From: Coniferiporia sulphurascens | Taxonomy: Eukaryota > Basidiomycota > Agaricomycetes > Hymenochaetales > Hymenochaetaceae | DNA: 64,000 nt | Reading direction: 5' to 3' | NCBI GenBank assembly: GCA_002794785.1 | Contig: NBBA01000015.1 | Span: forward strand, 434,001 to 498,000 | In this document: positions 33,395 through 44,489 of the stretch, piece by piece | How the letters are laid out: the number at the start of each line of letters is the position of its first letter | Position numbering within the stretch: position 1 is the stretch's first letter | Made by a program: the position numbers and the translations under genes | Notes under the pieces: model-generated | What the model was told of the DNA's origin: nothing | The model's input: the letters and a program-made list of their open reading frames with translations, nothing else | The model's database searches: none

Positions 33395-34779
33395 TTACTT
33401 GCAGGCTTCCGCCTTGGTCTTTACTGTCAGCTGATGCTCGTGCTCCGCTGCGAGAAGGAACGTCAGTGCATCGCCAGGCATGCCGAACGTCCATCGCAGC
33501 TGCTGCTGTTCTTTCGCCTTGCCGTCCATCTTGGGGCCCGGCGCGTTAAGTGCACTCTGCGAGCAAGCGGCAGTCGAGGTAGAAGAAAAGGAGTCCGACC
33601 GGGACGAGGATTTAAGCTGCGCAGGGGAAGAAGCGGAGTTTCCGTCTGTGCGGCGGGTAGCCCAACTGCACACTGCGGCTTCGTCGTCGGAAGCCTCGTC
33701 GTCGGCGTCGTTCGCCTCTTCGTCGTCAAAGGCCGAGTCGCTGTCATTGGAGCCCTCAGACGCAGTATAGTATGCGTCGTCTTCGCCTTCGCCTTCGAAT
33801 GTCTGCGCAAATACGAGCCTGGCTTCGAGGGCGGAGACGAGCGAGAGTAATTCGTTGTCAGTCCTGGGGGTCTCCTCGGCCTCAGCATCGCTGGAATACT
33901 GAGAAGGGATTGTCTGGATGCTGTTAGGGATGGAGCATGTCAACTGGGAGACCGCGGCATTGGCACGTGCGAGGGCGAGGCTGAAGGTTGGCTGAGGCAG
34001 ATCCTCGGGACGCGGTGGGTGAACCCAATCGCCGCCGGAGTGGCCGAAGTGGTCGAGGAAACCGGGGGACAGACAAGCCAAACCGGGAGAAGGGGGCGCG
34101 GGCTGTTCTTCAGCTGGCGGCGGCGGGAAAAAGCACCTGGGCGCGGTGGCGGCGGCAGCGGCGGCGCGGGCCTTGGCAAGGCTGAAGGCTGGCTGAGGCA
34201 AGTCCTCTGGGCGAGGCGCACGCATCCATGAAGGGCCGTGGTTGGGGAAGTGGTCGAGGAAACCTGGGGAAAGGCATGCTAGGCCGGATGACGTCGGCGG
34301 AACTTGCGGAGCGGCGTCGTCAGCGGTCGCGAGCATGCGGGCTTCGACGATGCGCTGCAAAGCTGACAGCACACCGGTGTCAACTTTCTTGGGTGCATAG
34401 GGGTCCTCAAAACGCGACACGAGGTCCGCAATATGGATGGGCGCGACCATGCGGCTGGAGATGCGGTGTGCATCCTTCCAATGAGGGGCGACCTTCAGAG
34501 GATGAGGGATGCGGTCAGTGGAAGGGACGACGGGGGGGGGGGGGGGTTAGAGGGCGAGGGGCATATGCATACCTCTTCGAAATGCGCCAGAGCATTCGCG
34601 AGGGCGACACGGCGTTGAGGGCGCGGATGATGCAGCTCGGCCTGGGGGGGACCCCAGGGCGAACGTACAAAACTCGCGGAAGTCGGACTCAACTCGAAAT
34701 CGTACTTGCAGTTGAACGGATCGAACTTGGAAGCGGAGGCTGAAGCCAGGCTCGAAAGCTTGATAGTTGCGAGCAACAT
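33395..34779 (-). CDS. Acidic, low-complexity protein with an internal duplication
   Basis: Two exons: the first starts MLLATIKLSSLASASASKFD and ends in ALANALAHFEE. An intron with a C15 tract (plus-strand G15 at 34532-34546) follows. The second exon opens APHWKDAHRISSRMVAPIHI. A unit of about 45 residues appears twice in a row: GLACLSPGFLDHF, then W-x4-RPEDLPQP(A/T)FSLA-x-AR. The C-terminal third is very acidic (EGEGEDDAYYTASE and long D/E runs), followed by Ser-rich and Gln-rich sequence. I recognise no known domain. The long frame and codon use support a real gene. The promoter side (34780-35000) is a plausible short upstream region. Confidence 0.65.
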
Positions 34780-35859
34780 TGTGAAATGATGAATGAAGAA
34801 TGGAGGGTGTCGTAGACAATCGGGTCAGGCTGCGGAGCTGGATGAAGGGGGGAAAGAAAAAGCGGGTGGTTTTCTTTCTTCCCTTTTATGCGGTTCGAAA
34901 AAGTCCAAGAGGAAGTGGTTGCCTCCTTCAGCTTTCGCTGGCACAGCCCCTTTAGGCCCAAGCCCAAAAAGCAGGCGGAGCTCGCCGGGCCCTGCCGGGC
35001 TCCAAGCCGGTGTTTACAGGTGTGTAACGGCAGCTATCTCACTGCTGGTATTCTACCTATGTGCAGACGAAACCAGTGCCTCATGTTTTAATACAGGTGT
35101 GTGTAGTCTACGGACAAAAGGGAACAGGAAGAATGGGAGGCAAACGGGCGTCTCCCGCACGTTAAACGTGGTTTACGGGTCTTTCAGCAATACCCAGGGG
35201 CTCGAACTCTTTTGTGCCATCATCGCCTTTGCAATATCATAAAGAGGTGTCGGGCGCAAGATACGAGCTCCGGGTGGTTGAGAAGCGGCGCGTCCATTTC
35301 AAAGCCATCAAAGAAGTCAACGCGTCTTGTCACATCACGGGGCTCGTTATCTTGGTCAATCTGAATACAAGCATATCCCCATTTGGAAATTTGTGTGGCC
35401 AGGCCCCAAAAATAGCCTCGCCACGCACCAACCCCAGACCTATTTGGGATAAGTGGTAATTTATAGATATGTGAAACCACACTGCTTTTTCCACGAACTT
35501 TTTCCACGCAGATTTTGCACCGATAAATACGAGAAACAGAAACTCACCGCTTCCTGCCAGTGCACCTTTATCGAATACGATCTAAACCAGTCGATAATAA
35601 CTTGTCAAATCAAGGGTAGTTCTACCAGCGGTAGCTACTGAACAGCGACATTAAACCCAGACCGTGACACGGAGTCCCCGAAATATACATTTTCCCATAT
35701 CTCAACGCAGAAGTCTCTTGCATTAAGCAGCCATCGATAGGGTAGTGACTGCGCCGGCACAATCCGAAAGCAAAGGCCGCGGATTCAGGGTGGTACGGAG
35801 CGGCCGAAAACGTCCCTGTATCGATAGCTGGTGAAATCGACAACAAAATTATACGACGC
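34780..35859. other. Intergenic sequence upstream of the acidic protein gene
   Basis: I see no supported gene in this kilobase. It contains the promoter of the minus-strand gene at 34779 and the downstream flank of the tRNA. Confidence 0.4.
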
Positions 35860-35960
35860 TGCCCCCAGACCGGATTGAACGATCGACCTCACCATGTGTA
35901 GCAGTAGTAACTGTTGCACAAGCTTACGAGTGGCGCGCTCTACCACTGAGCTATAAGGGC
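35860..35960 (-). tRNA. tRNA-Thr (anticodon CGT) with a 29-nt intron
   Basis: The cloverleaf closes completely on the minus strand. The acceptor stem GCCCTTA pairs with TGGGGGC (two G-U pairs). The D arm is GCTC-AGTGGTA-GAGC. The anticodon stem CGCCA pairs with TGGTG around loop CTCGTAA. The variable loop is AGGTC and the T arm is GATCG-TTCAATC-CGGTC. The intron begins after the nucleotide 3' of the anticodon, the canonical position. The discriminator is A. A TTTT pol III terminator signal lies about 15 nt downstream. The anticodon CGT reads ACG Thr codons. Confidence 0.88.
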
Positions 35961-37775
35961 TGTGTTTTCAGTTTCCTTACATTTGCATTTGGGGAGCTGG
36001 TCACATGACTAGTAAACGAGGCACCTGACGATTACGTGATGCCACCATCACGGAGGATGCCGATTCTGTCTTGATTCCTTTGCCCTTTGCCAGTGGTCCC
36101 TCTGATTTCTGAAGGCTCTAGTTTCGGAAAGCTCAGAAGTGTCCATTAGGGTGTCTGCTTTCTTGCCGTAATATCAAACTAACGTTTCCGATACAAAGTC
36201 CAGCAAGTGTCTTTACCTCTAACGTTTACGTCTGTATAAAGGTTTAAACGATCCCGTGTCCACTGCAACCATCGCGGCAGAGCCGCAGACCTTCATGATC
36301 AACATGATTTACATAACATGACCCCGCCTAAAGCTTCTTCATTCAAGCTACTTAGCAGTGCGAAGGCACTCGTCTAATGGACATTAAAAACTAAAAAGTG
36401 TATAAGCGTATAGCTTAACATACAGTACGTATTAGAAGATTGAGAACGATTCGGACTCGGACTTGCAGGCTGCCGGCTGCTGCTAGCGTTGCTCAGGCTT
36501 CCGGCGCATGACTGCATCCTTGCCAGTGCTTCGCTTCTCCCATTAGTACTAACCGATCTACATGCTCATAGTCGATCCGAAGGCTCGAGTCTACGATCGA
36601 CGTGTGCGAACTTCGGGCTTCGAAGAGATAGCAACCTTTCAATTAAACGTCTTTAATTAGTGCATTACATTGAATTTTGTCTTGAATGGATCATCTTTAG
36701 GATGGATCCTATGTCTTTAAGTGTATTCACTCTAAAAGCCAAAGTAACATTGCTCCCGCCCCGTGCGAGCCCAAACTGATACCCGCGACTACAAAACATG
36801 CTTCCAAGCTTCTCAACGGCAGAAAACGATGTGATCCAACATCGCCATAGATCGGCTAGACTAAAGAAGGCGGGTAAGATACACGCAAAGGTAAAAACCT
36901 GATCTCAACACCCGATGCCTCCAATTCTGACAGAAGACTCCCGGTTGCAAGCACCAGCGCATCGGATCACGCCGCTTTCCCTCAGCCCTTCTTCTCACTT
37001 ATTCTAGGAATGCCATTTACTACGTATGTACTAGTACATCGCGATGGGAAAAAATGAACAAAATTGTCTGTCTGGGAGATCGCACAGCTTAGACTAGAGA
37101 GCGAAAAGGCCTCGGAAGGTTTAGGGACGACACGGGGTACGAAAGAGGAACAGCAGGCGGCCTCTGAACACAGGGAAATTGGACTTGGGGATAGGGGTGA
37201 TGGTGGCCGATGAAGGCAGGAGGTCAACAGAAAACGCGAGGCAGCGAAGCAGGAACAGAACAAAACAAAAACAGATGTGGTAGTACAGTAGCAATAGCAT
37301 TCGCTTACGCTTCCGTCCGTCGTCCGAAATCTTTCGTCGACGAACCCCCTGACGACGTGCAAAACCGATAGACTTGGAGCAGATCTAGACTTCCTTGAGC
37401 TTGAATGATATATAAGTTTTATACAGGCAAAGTACGCAGCGACGACGCGAAGCGAAGGGGAAGTGGACAGTGGTGTTTCATGCAGATGCGGACGTGGATA
37501 GACAAGAGAGGATGGATGAGTGCTGGCGTGGAGGACGTGGAACATTGTTGTAAGTGGTTGATGGGCTTCGCATCGTGTGAAAGGCGACATTTGAAAGATG
37601 AAATAAGGACAGAAGGCAGGCAGCGGGTGAAGGGCAGTGGGAGTTCAGTTTAGGCAGATAGCTGAGACGCATACATCACCCACGCTGACAGACGGAGGCA
37701 AAGGTACATGAGGACGAGGGCCTGGATTTCGGCTCAGCCGTTACCGAGCACTGACGAAAAGGCATGGGGGACAGC
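35961..37775. other. Intergenic sequence between the tRNA and the F-box-like gene
   Basis: 1.8 kb without a supported gene. The part left of 37776 is likely 3' untranslated sequence of the F-box-like gene. A 202-codon minus-strand frame at 36982-37590 is Ser/Cys-rich and shows no conserved motif, so I treat it as chance. Confidence 0.4.
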
Positions 37776-40700
37776 TCAAAGAGGCAAGTGGTGGTCGCCT
37801 AGTTCGGATACCTCGTCCATGACGATCAGACCGTGTCCATCCAAGTCCAGATGCCCGTCTGCATCGCGGCTGTCCAACTTAAAACTATCACCCGAATTGT
37901 AGAATTTCGAAGTGGAATGCTCAGGTATCGCTACTTTTCGCAAGGCGTAGTCATCGGGCTCACTAGCCGATTCGGACTCGGACAGCGGCGGTGGTATAGA
38001 TGCCGGTGAAGTTGACGTTCGCGCGCGCTTTGCCTGGCCGCCAGACCCATCCTCTGCTGTGTAAGACCGCTCCGCAGAAGCTATGTCGCCTGCGCCATAC
38101 TCAAGCTCCTCCGAGCCACGTTTCTGCAGTCGCACCGCACCAGGGGACGGCTTGGAAACGATGATCGTGTCTACCTCGTGGTCGCCAATTTTAGGACGTT
38201 TAGGAGGCGATGGACTGCGTGCTCGGTCCCTGCGGTTCTTTGCGTCATTGTTGTCGCCGTCGCTAGTCAATAGCTCCCCATCTATGTTGTCCAAAACTTC
38301 ACAAGAGCGCTTTCTGCCTGCCGTCCGCGGAGGCTGCTCATGCTCGTAATCGGATTCATCCGAGATCGGGAGGACATCGTCATCTGAGGCGGGATCAAGT
38401 CGCACCTCCACGAGTTGTGATTGTGGCGCAATGTCCTTGCTTTGGGTCTGGACTTGTGGTTCCTGCCTTGGGGGGTATTGTGATGGAACGATATTCCCCG
38501 CTTCAATGTTCGCTTTTAATACCGCGCGTTCACATGTTCTGCAACGGCATTGGAATAAGGGCGCACAAGCGTCGCGCCAAATCTAGAAGTAAAGACCATG
38601 TCAGACACGTAAAGCGACAGGAACAAAGAGCAATGGGATAACGTAAAGAAAGACATTAATACGCACGCCCTTGAATGTCTCAATTGTGAATGCCGGCATC
38701 TCCGACATTGATTCCGGGATGAAAGGGATGGAGGGGATCTGCGTAGGCGACTCAAGCACAGGTGAAATGGCGATAGGTAGGGTTATGATTGGCGGAGGTG
38801 GCGGTGGCCGCGAAGAATGTGAGGGAATAGAAGATGGTGGTGGCATCGTGCCTGTCGGCGTCGAATCGTCATTCCTGATTTCAACTTTCATCTTCCCACC
38901 CACGACCGGCGGAGGGGACGGCGTCGTCTGCAGTGTAGACGTCGAAAGCACGGGACTTGTCGTTCGAGAACCGCTCTTTGACGAACTCGACGAGTCGTCA
39001 GCATCCTCTTTCTTTTCGTTCTCGTTCTCACTCTCGTTCTGTCGGTGGCCCATCCAGTCCATACCGTTGAACCATGTCCCGCCTTCGCGAAGTGCATCCG
39101 CAACATCTTCGACCTCCATACGCGCGATGCGTACGGTCGCGTCTGTACCATCAACAGCACACTCCATTACTGCTTTACGCACAATATTCACCATCGCAGG
39201 CAACAATACCGCCCGAAGCTGCCGACGATATGCTTCAAAGGCTGCGCTACATAACGCAAGACTCGGTGGAGGATGTACTCGCACAATCTCCGGATCCGGA
39301 TGCGGTTGTTCAACGACTTCCTGTGAAAGACTCCACGGGACCGGATGTTGCGCGCGGGTGTATGGGAACGGGTGAGTTACGGAAGAGATCGGGGATAATG
39401 GGGACGGCGGCGGAGAACCTGACTGGTGTTGGTTTTGCAAAAGATACCATTGGTCAGCTGGGCTGTACCAATGACCGTCGAGGATTCGTGTCCGCGCCCA
39501 ATCGTTGATGGCAAGATCGCGGACGCCTTGCGACTCCTCAGTGACGCTCATCAGCTCCGGATCCTCTTCATCCTCGTCGTCAAGTTCACTGAGCTCCTCT
39601 TCGCTTTCAAAAGCCTCACCCATACCTCCATATCCTCCGCCAATCCCGGCCTCGTTCGCGTTTTCGACCATACGGGATTGCATACGCGATGTCGCGACAG
39701 CAAGACGCATCATCTCCGCAATTTTCGTGTTTTTCCTTAACCACAGTTTCTCTACACAGAGACCGATGACCTCACGTATCGTGCCTTCGCCCATCTCGAC
39801 GAAGGCATCCACAGATTGGCGCGCCTCCCAGTCTTCCGCGGCGAGAGCCTTACCGCCGACCGCTTCGGCTTCATTCGTGAGTTCGCCGTCGGCTTTCTGT
39901 CCGTCCGTGCACGAACGCCAGAGCCATTCAGCTCGGCAAGAGCGGCACGTTGCCTCGATCTGGGGCCACACCTCGGTGTCCTCGTTCTCCGCGATGCAAT
40001 TCTCGTCGCTACTCGCATCGCGCAGGCAAATACCGCAGAAGCGCTCCTTTCGGTGCTCCCTGCAGCACGGAAGGAGGCCAAGCGAGTATGTAATGATCTG
40101 CCGCTTTGCGGCAAGGAGGCCAAGCATTGTCGCAGGCTGGTTGACCCGGCAAGGGACACATGAACGCTGATAGAGGTTCTGGCGGAAGTGCCTAAACGGC
40201 GATAGGCGCTGCTGTCGCGCAAACTGCAGAAGGTGGTCATTCGGGTCGAGCACCGCCGCGGCCTGTTGCCAAAATAGATGATATTCGACTGCAAGAACAA
40301 GCGAGACGTCAGCGTCCACTTATGTCAATTGCACAGCACCGGGGGAGAGGGTAACGCAAAAATATATAGGGAAGTGTGAATAACGAAATAAGCCAGAGGG
40401 TCCTCGGGTGAAGGAGATGAGAGATCGCCACTGGCGGCTCGTGTCGCACTCGTGCCGCCCCGAGACTGACCTGAGCGCGAATGAAAGCTTTTACGTAGCG
40501 CATATGGTCGCGTACCCGCGCGTCGACTACAAAGACGACGACAGCGTCGCTACGCAGACGGGCACGAAATAAAACAGGAAAAATAGGCATACGGGGCGGT
40601 GAGAGCAGGAGTGCGCGGCTGGATTGATGGGAGGGCAAGAACAACAAACAAGAATGGAAGAGACACGCACGGGCAGCAGCCCAGGCAGGGGAGACGTGCA

Positions 40701-40896
40701 TTATCTGCTCGATGGCGTCGGCGTCGCGCACGACTGCGAAGGCCATGCGGCCGGGCCAGTGTTCGCGATGAGTCCAGACGGTGGGTAGGAAGGCGGCCGC
40801 GGACACGTCGAGAAGGTAGTGGGTGACGACAAGACGGACGACCTCGGGTGGGAGAGTCGCCCACGAGCGCGTTGTCGACTTGCCCTTGTACGACAT
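37776..40896 (-). CDS. Large F-box-like protein of basidiomycetes
   Basis: The N-terminus (MSYKGKSTTRSW, then LPPEVVRLVVTHYLLDVSA) is an F-box-like helix pair, as in adaptors of SCF ubiquitin ligases. After introns follow EYHLFWQQAAAVLDP and LSPFRHFRQNLYQRSCVPCR. A cysteine-rich part comes next (CCREHRKERFCGICLRDAS and CRSCRAEWLWRSC) that may bind zinc. A central segment (WARTRILDGHWYSPADQWYL) is followed by a long disordered tail rich in Ser, Pro, Asp and Glu with basic clusters (KRPKIGDHE). An intron at about 38587-38668 separates the last two big exons. The large intron region between 40300 and 40700 may hide a further exon. Start chosen at the ATG before SYKGK; an upstream frame to 41046 is more likely untranslated. 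Confidence 0.7.
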
Positions 40897-41269
40897 AGGC
40901 GCGTCGGTGAGAGCGTCGGGAGGAATTGGTGCGTGTTTCGTCGTCGTCGACGGCGGCGGCGGGCGTTGTTTGGAGCACGGCGAGTAGCGATGAACGAACA
41001 AGTCGACTTGTGTGGCGCGAAACGTGACAACAACGTGGTCACACATACAGTTACTCTTCTCACGCTTCCCGGTGGCTCAGCTTTAATAAACTAAAACTAA
41101 AATCAACAGGTACCGTGCCTGTAGCCATATGAAATTGAAATTAATATTCTAGTTGAAACTCGAATAAGAGCAAGAAATGTATTGCTATTATATTATGCGA
41201 GGAAGAGTCCGTGTCCATAGCCCATTAAAGGTCCGGGGGATAAAAAAAACCGAGATGGCAAGGGTTGAA

Positions 41270-42207
41270 TCAACAAATTAGCACCCCCAAACCTATGCCC
41301 ACCAGGCCCGCCAGCAGAACAGGCATTACCATCAGCTCTGCCTGCATACCTGTCGCAGCACTGTTCGGAGTTCCCGAGCCCGAGGACGAGCTCGAAGGGG
41401 CGGTTGATGTTGATGTCGATGCCGATGTCGATGTCGAGTTCGAGGCACCCGAAGCGGAGTGCGATGTCGAAGACGCCGGGAACGAGAGCGAGACGCTCGG
41501 CGACTCGAGGTTGCAGAATTGTTGCGCGAGATTCTCTGCGCTCGTCAGCTCGCTGGTACAGTTACTCGACACGCAGCCGTTCAGAGTGTCCGAAAATGAC
41601 GAGCTGTGGAAATGCAAACATGTTAATCACAAGAATACGCAGCAGGATCGACCGGTAAACGCACTTTGAGCAGTAGCATGCCACGTCCGTCAAGCTCGTG
41701 CAGTTCGGCGCCGACACCGCCAGGTCGAGACAATCGACCACTATAATCCATAACCAAAAGGAGTCAGCAAACACCATCTCCAGATACAACTATCCGGAAC
41801 GCACCGCAAGTAGAATACGTGCTCAGACTCGGAAACGCCGTTGTCGTCGCCGTCGCGCTCCCGTTCGCACTCCCCGAAGAACTCCCAGGGATAATGAGCG
41901 TCGATACCTCTGTCGTGAACGTGCTCGTACCCGCCGGACCCACGCTCGTCGTCACTACTGCCGTCGTCGTCTCGACCGGCGACGCGGTCGTGCTCGCACT
42001 AATCGCCGACCCTGATTCTGATCCCGAACCGGATGCAGATGACGAGATAGTGGGCACTGTCAGCGACGCTTCGCGGACAACATGTGCGTGCCCTAACCGC
42101 GCAGAGACGCGCGGTATGGCACCCGCGAGTGCGAGAACCGCGACGAAGGCGACCAAGCGTGCCGCCACGCAAAAAGAGGCTGATTTTGTGCTCGACTTTC
42201 GAGACAT
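41270..42207 (-). CDS. CFEM-domain GPI-anchored surface protein
   Basis: The N-terminus has a basic start and a hydrophobic signal peptide (LVAFVAVLALAGAIPRVSA). A Ser/Thr-rich stretch follows, then, across two introns, a CFEM domain with eight cysteines: CVVDCLDLAVSAPNC, DVACYCS, LNGCVSSNC and ENLAQQFC. A Ser/Thr/Ala-rich stalk leads to a C-terminal hydrophobic segment (VMPVLLAGLVGIGLGVLIC), the signal for a GPI anchor. The CFEM cysteine order and the conserved Asp before ACYCS, which can hold haem iron in fungal family members, are present. A long linker between signal peptide and CFEM is less usual. Role at the cell surface or wall is inferred; haem binding is possible but untested. Confidence 0.82.
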
Positions 42208-42244
42208 CCTGTCCACGAGACTTTTTTTTGATTCCTGGATAACT

Positions 42245-42670
42245 TCACAAACGGACCAGCGCTCCGAATCCCAAATCGTTTCTGGCCGCACTTGGAACGT
42301 CTGAATCGTCTTCAGCAAGTACAGATGTCAACAGGATCAGCGTGGCGATTTTGACTGCCCTCAAAGTCGATGGTTGAGAGGCTGAGGTCGATGCGCGGTT
42401 GGGAGGGCTAGTTGAAAGAAGCTGCCGTGCGAGAGTCCAACGAAGGTAAATCGGGCGATATTGCGGCTCTGAATCTGGTGTCACACCAACAAAGCAAGAT
42501 AAAGTTATAGAGAGAGTAAGTTCCAAGCAGCGAACGCAATCGAGAGCGGGGAAGAGTCGGTTAACTTGAAGAAAGAGCAGTAAAGAGTACAATGCGCAGC
42601 CTGAGCGCGGCCCCAGTGCCGCAGCCGTAGCAGCACCCCTGGCTGCCGCACGCATGTTTCCGGAATTCAC
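42245..42670 (-). CDS. Possible small gene upstream of the CFEM gene
   Basis: An uninterrupted frame of 141 codons starts MNSGNMRAAARGAATAAALG and has a hydrophobic patch CALYSLLLFLQ. A donor-acceptor pair (GTTAAC...CTAG) could shorten it. The stop lies only 38 bp before the CFEM start on the same strand, leaving little room for a promoter. It may instead be CFEM 5' untranslated sequence with a chance frame. I recognise no domain. Confidence 0.25.
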   Translation of the reverse strand: MNSGNMRAAARGAATAAALGPRSGCALYSLLLFLQVNRLFPALDCVRCLELTLSITLSCFVGVTPDSEPQYRPIYLRWTLARQLLSTSPPNRASTSASQPSTLRAVKIATLILLTSVLAEDDSDVPSAARNDLGFGALVRL

Positions 42671-42761
42671 ATTTCCTCATTTGGATAGTCTGACTTTATA
42701 ACATTCCTCTTTAAGTAAACACCTTTATTCCGTGTACCCAGCTATTTATATTGTCTACTGC

Positions 42762-43023
42762 ACAGGTGGATATAATTAGTTACGCCGCACCTCAATATGG
42801 AAAGTCTTTCCCAACGCCATTCCACCATTGAAAAAAAAGAAATTGCTTGCTATTAGTGCCAAAATCTCTTATACTGTAGCTACGTAGTTTATGTGTACCT
42901 TCAACACTGTGAAAGTTCAATTTTGTAGCATATAGACTTGTCAAGTAAATTCACGATCACACTTTGGGTGATGGGAAACACATTCCATTTATAGGTGCGG
43001 CGTAACTAATTATATCCACCTGT
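42762..43023. mobile_element. MITE with perfect 31-bp terminal inverted repeats
   Basis: The 262-bp element begins ACAGGTGGATATAATTAGTT (31 bp in all, 42762-42792). It ends with the exact reverse complement (42993-43023). The interior is A+T-rich and has no coding frame. Flanking bases suggest a TA target with a change on the left (CA...TA) if the repeat is taken to start at CAGGTGG, as in Tc1/mariner (pogo/Fot1-like) elements. No transposase is near, so it would move with an enzyme made elsewhere. Confidence 0.88.
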
Positions 43024-44489
43024 AGCAAGTTATTCTAAACGATTTTAAAAGGGAGGAGTGAGATTTTTCATGCAATAGAAGCTCTTGATTCCTATCGGTC
43101 CGCTGCGATCCGCATTGGTAGTGTAGAGTGCGCGGATAGGCCGGACTCGCGGGAAGGATATAAAATTCATTTTCCCGGGGGCTAATACTGGCAATTAATG
43201 CAGGCCTAAATTTCTGGGGTATGGGTCCGTGTCCGCCGAGCACGGAGAGGGTCCAGACGAGCCATATGAGCGTTGTAATCCAAAGATTCCAAACATATGA
43301 CATGGACGTGCCAGTGTTATAACGAGTCCACCTGGAGGTTTACTCACGCAGCACTTCTAATGAAAAGCGGCCAATCTAGACTTTATCAGCACAACCAATG
43401 TATACGCGGGGAACAAACCCGAATATAGTTGCCTTCTAAACTGTAATTTTGATCAAACATTTGTGTTTCGCTACAGTTTTTATTCCGCATTTGACTCGGA
43501 GTAAAGTGTATTCCCTTAGTATCATCCATCAGCTGTGTTATTTTGGGATATAAGTGAATGACAGATCCAGAATATAGAAGACGACCATTAAGGAATCATA
43601 AATAGCAGATATTTTCACACTTCCAATAACGATATAGGAAGCGGCCATAGGTAAACGTTCGCGATAGCGGACGGGTGACCCATCTTCGCAACACTAGTAC
43701 TACTCTCCCCCATATAATTGAAAAAAGAAAAGAAAAAACTTCTGAAGGCTAGTAAACGTCGATTCGCCTGGGTTTAGCCACATCAGCGATTCAAGTGACC
43801 CGAACCGCACCGCCAGTAATATACATAATAACAGTACACACCGCTTCCTACTGAAGGTCAATCACGTCTACTGTTAGCCGTCTCGATCGAACCCCACTTA
43901 TAGTTTCGTAATTCGCCCGACTTGATGATCGGTCTGCATCAAGTTGCTCAGGTCTCCAGGCAACCCACGTAATCAGTTACATACATGCGAAATAAGTTTG
44001 AATTTAGGCGTAGAGGGGGAGGATCGACGGCGGATCGACGCCTTTAGGTACTAAGGTTTAGTACATCCACCGCGGCTGGTGACCGAGCTATGTGGCGTGC
44101 CGTGCCTCGAAGGCCCCTGTGAACCTGTGTTAAACGGAAGTAATGTGCCTTTTTACTGCCTTTGAAAGATGGAGAATGCACGTGAATTATAGTTACTCGT
44201 CAACAGCGCAGCCCACAATCTAGACTCCCCCTCAGGCACTACCGGTCTGTCTTTTTGGTAGGGCAGGGTAGGACATGACCCGGTGTCCCGTCTCATGGCG
44301 GTGGAGTATTCGCAGAAAAAAACAGACATAGTATATATACATTTCTGATCGTAAACAAATACATCATCCGAAAAGGGAGGGAGGGAGGGGAGGGCTCAGG
44401 TCGTGAATAGCAGTTATATATCCTACTTTAGTCGTCCTAACGGGCCATCGCGAAGTCGTATAGCTCATCCCAACACACAAACATAAAAA
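43024..44489. other. Intergenic sequence with a G-quadruplex motif
   Basis: No gene is supported. GGGAGGGAGGGAGGGGAGGG at 44375-44394 could fold into a four-stranded G structure. It lies about 95 bp beyond the stop codon of the minus-strand phosphatase gene, on the strand opposite its mRNA. Confidence 0.45.

Noticed and set aside
36982..37590. 202-codon minus-strand frame rich in Ser and Cys
   Set aside because: No known motif, no splice logic, and it lies where the 3' untranslated part of the F-box-like gene is expected.
38671..39375. 234-codon plus-strand frame inside the F-box-like gene
   Set aside because: It mirrors the Ser/Pro/Asp-rich low-complexity region of the minus-strand gene and has no motif of its own.
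43650..43720. Possible 5S rRNA 3' part (GGACGGGTGACCCATC)
   Set aside because: Only a short GGGTGACC match; the rest does not follow the 5S consensus or structure.
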